Positions 62,812 through 64,000 of a stretch of DNA of 64,000 bases are shown one piece after another; the first letter of the stretch is position 1, and each line of letters opens with the position of its first letter. The notes beneath the pieces are model-generated. The model ran no database searches and was not told where the DNA came from. It saw only the letters and a list, made by a program, of their open reading frames with translations. Source of the DNA: Streptomyces sp. NBC_01267 (lineage in GTDB: Bacteria; Actinomycetota; Actinomycetes; Streptomycetales; Streptomycetaceae); contig NZ_CP108455.1 in NCBI RefSeq assembly GCF_036241575.1, positions 6,741,001-6,805,000 on the forward strand. The letters are read 5' to 3'. A program made the translations under genes and the position numbers.

Positions 62812-63591
62812 ATGCGCATCGCCACCTGGAACGTCAATTCGATCACTGCCCGGCTCCCGAGGGTGCTGGCCTGGCTGGAGAACACCGGTACGGACGTGCT
62901 GTGCGTCCAGGAGACCAAGTGCTCAGCCGAGCAGTTCCCCGCCGACGAGCTGCGCGAGCTGGGCTACGAGTCCGCGGTCCACGCCACCGGCCGGTGGAAC
63001 GGGGTGGCGCTGATCTCCCGGGTGGGGCTGGCCGACGTGACCACCGGGCTGCCCGGCGGTCCGGGGTACGAGGACACGCAGGAGCCGAGAGCGATCTCGG
63101 CGACCTGCGGCCCGGTCCGCGTCTGGTCGGTGTACGTGCCCAACGGGCGCGAGGTCGACCACGCGCACTACGCCTACAAGCTGGACTGGCTCGCCGCGTT
63201 GAAGGCGGCGGTCGCCGACGACGCGGCGGGGGAGCGGCCGTTCGCCGTCCTCGGCGACTTCAACGTGGCACCGGCCGACGAGGACGTCTGGGACCCGGCG
63301 GTCTTCGAGGGAGCCACCCATGTCACCCCGGCCGAGCGGGCCGCGCTCGGCGCGCTGCGCGAGGAAGGCCTGGCGGACGTGGTGCCGCGCCCCCTCAAGT
63401 ACGACCACCCGTACACCTTCTGGGACTACCGGGCGCTCGCCTTCCCGAAGAACAGGGGCATGCGGATCGACCTGGTGTATGGCAACGTGCCCTTCGCCGG
63501 GGCCGTCAAGGACAGCTACGTCGACCGCGAGGAGCGCAAGGGCAAGGGGGCGTCCGACCACGCCCCGGTCGTGGTCGATCTCGACCTCTGA
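62812..63591 (+). CDS. xthA: Exodeoxyribonuclease III
   Basis: A 259-residue DNA repair nuclease (AP endonuclease/3'-exonuclease) of the exonuclease III/EEP family. Motifs: ATWNVNSI, VQETKCS (metal Glu), VYVPNGRE, GDFNVAP, DLVYGN and SDHAPVV at the C-terminus. Length is normal. ATG 62812, 30 bases after the preceding gene. Terminated by a perfect hairpin at 63627. Confidence 0.95.
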   Translation: MRIATWNVNSITARLPRVLAWLENTGTDVLCVQETKCSAEQFPADELRELGYESAVHATGRWNGVALISRVGLADVTTGLPGGPGYEDTQEPRAISATCGPVRVWSVYVPNGREVDHAHYAYKLDWLAALKAAVADDAAGERPFAVLGDFNVAPADEDVWDPAVFEGATHVTPAERAALGALREEGLADVVPRPLKYDHPYTFWDYRALAFPKNRGMRIDLVYGNVPFAGAVKDSYVDREERKGKGASDHAPVVVDLDL

Positions 63592-63626
63592 CGACCTGGC
63601 GCGCGCGGGCGGGCACCGGGCCGTAA

Positions 63627-63648
63627 GGCGCGCGGGATCCCGCGCGCC
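63627..63648 (+). terminator. Terminator after xthA
   Basis: GGCGCGCGGG and CCCGCGCGCC pair perfectly around AT, 35 bases after the xthA stop codon. Confidence 0.7.
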
Positions 63649-63687
63649 TGTGGTGCGACCGTCCGGCTGAATGCGAGGGTGAACGGT

Positions 63688-64000
63688 GTGAATATCCCCT
63701 TCTTGGACCACTGGCGCAGGCGGCACGGCTCGGACTACGCGGAAACGCTCGCGACGGCCGTGCGCAACGACCCGGAGGGTGTGGGGGAGCTGCTGTCCGA
63801 GTGCGAGCTGTTGAGGGCCCGCGCAAGCCAGGCGGGGCTTCAACTCGACGACTCCGCGGCGTCGTTGGGTGCACTCGACCAGCTTCCGCCGCGCTGGCGC
63901 GACGATCCGGAAGAGCTGCCCTGGCTCGGCAACGACGCCGGGCTGTATCTCGGCACCGTCATCATCAGGACCGTTCCCGGGGCCGTCTGGGACGTCTGGC
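63688..64000 (+). CDS. Conserved actinobacterial protein (DUF6278-like), 5' part
   Basis: GTG 63688 has GAGGG upstream; the frame stays open to the window end, giving 104 residues. SECELLRARASQAGLQLDDS, PPRWRDDPEELPWLGNDAGL and YLGTVIIRTVPGAVW match a conserved Streptomyces family that I remember as DUF6278. Function unknown. It has no membrane segment in the visible part. GTG 63679 is an alternative start but lies on the ribosome site. Confidence 0.7.
   Translation, partial: MNIPFLDHWRRRHGSDYAETLATAVRNDPEGVGELLSECELLRARASQAGLQLDDSAASLGALDQLPPRWRDDPEELPWLGNDAGLYLGTVIIRTVPGAVWDVW

Overview
The base composition (roughly 70% G+C), the strong GC3 coding bias, the frequent GTG starts, the ATGA and GTGA gene overlaps, and gene types such as a GH46 chitosanase, a CBM2/FnIII/GH18 chitinase, NlpC/P60 hydrolases and mycothiol-dependent enzyme relatives all point to a Streptomyces chromosome, probably an arm-proximal part. 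No tRNA, rRNA, CRISPR array or replication origin was seen.

Bases 1-30,000 look like ordinary, well-kept chromosome. They begin with the end of a purine/uracil permease, then a chitosanase and a chitinase whose promoter carries DasR-type sites. A ureide/glyoxylate set follows: malate synthase, a MobA-like nucleotidyltransferase, an AllR-like IclR regulator and allantoinase, with related 16-bp boxes in front of allantoinase and malate synthase. Mixed in are two histidine kinase/response regulator pairs, one facing a two-gene ABC exporter and one followed by a P450 and a thioesterase. There are also an NlpC/P60 hydrolase, an AIM24 protein and a dihydrofolate reductase-like protein. A compact sugar/polyol locus has an oxidoreductase and a divergent GntR regulator, then binding protein, permease, ATPase, ROK kinase and a membrane-anchored protein. 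The same GntR-type palindrome occurs in both of its control regions.

Bases 29,900-47,400 are rich in carbohydrate enzymes: a Tat-exported GH2 enzyme behind an RbsBAC-like ABC transporter, a secreted GH92 mannosidase under a perfect LacI-type palindrome, and a secreted GH27 alpha-galactosidase. Between them lie a DEAD-box RNA helicase and small regulatory modules (TetR/Dabb, SRPBCC/ArsR), each with paired operator-like palindromes.

Bases 47,400-60,840 are a decayed accessory region. A Rieske ring-hydroxylating oxygenase gene is truncated at both ends and split by an IS481-type element with a 6-bp target duplication; the duplicated target base-triplet also supplies the transposase stop codon. 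Next come a TetR/hydrolase module with two operators, a cyclase fragment, an aldo/keto reductase, an XRE regulator, orphan genes of unusual composition, and remnants of IS5, IS4, ISL3 and an integrase. One ISL3 copy has nearly perfect 37-bp ends and a frameshifted transposase. From 60,846 the window returns to ordinary chromosome: a PcaD-PcaC fusion, a metallo-hydrolase, exonuclease III and the start of a conserved actinobacterial protein.

No clear new defence or biosynthetic system was found. The most interesting signals are regulatory (paired operators, boxes shared across loci) and mobile-element architecture (stop codon supplied by the target site, layered insertion sequences).
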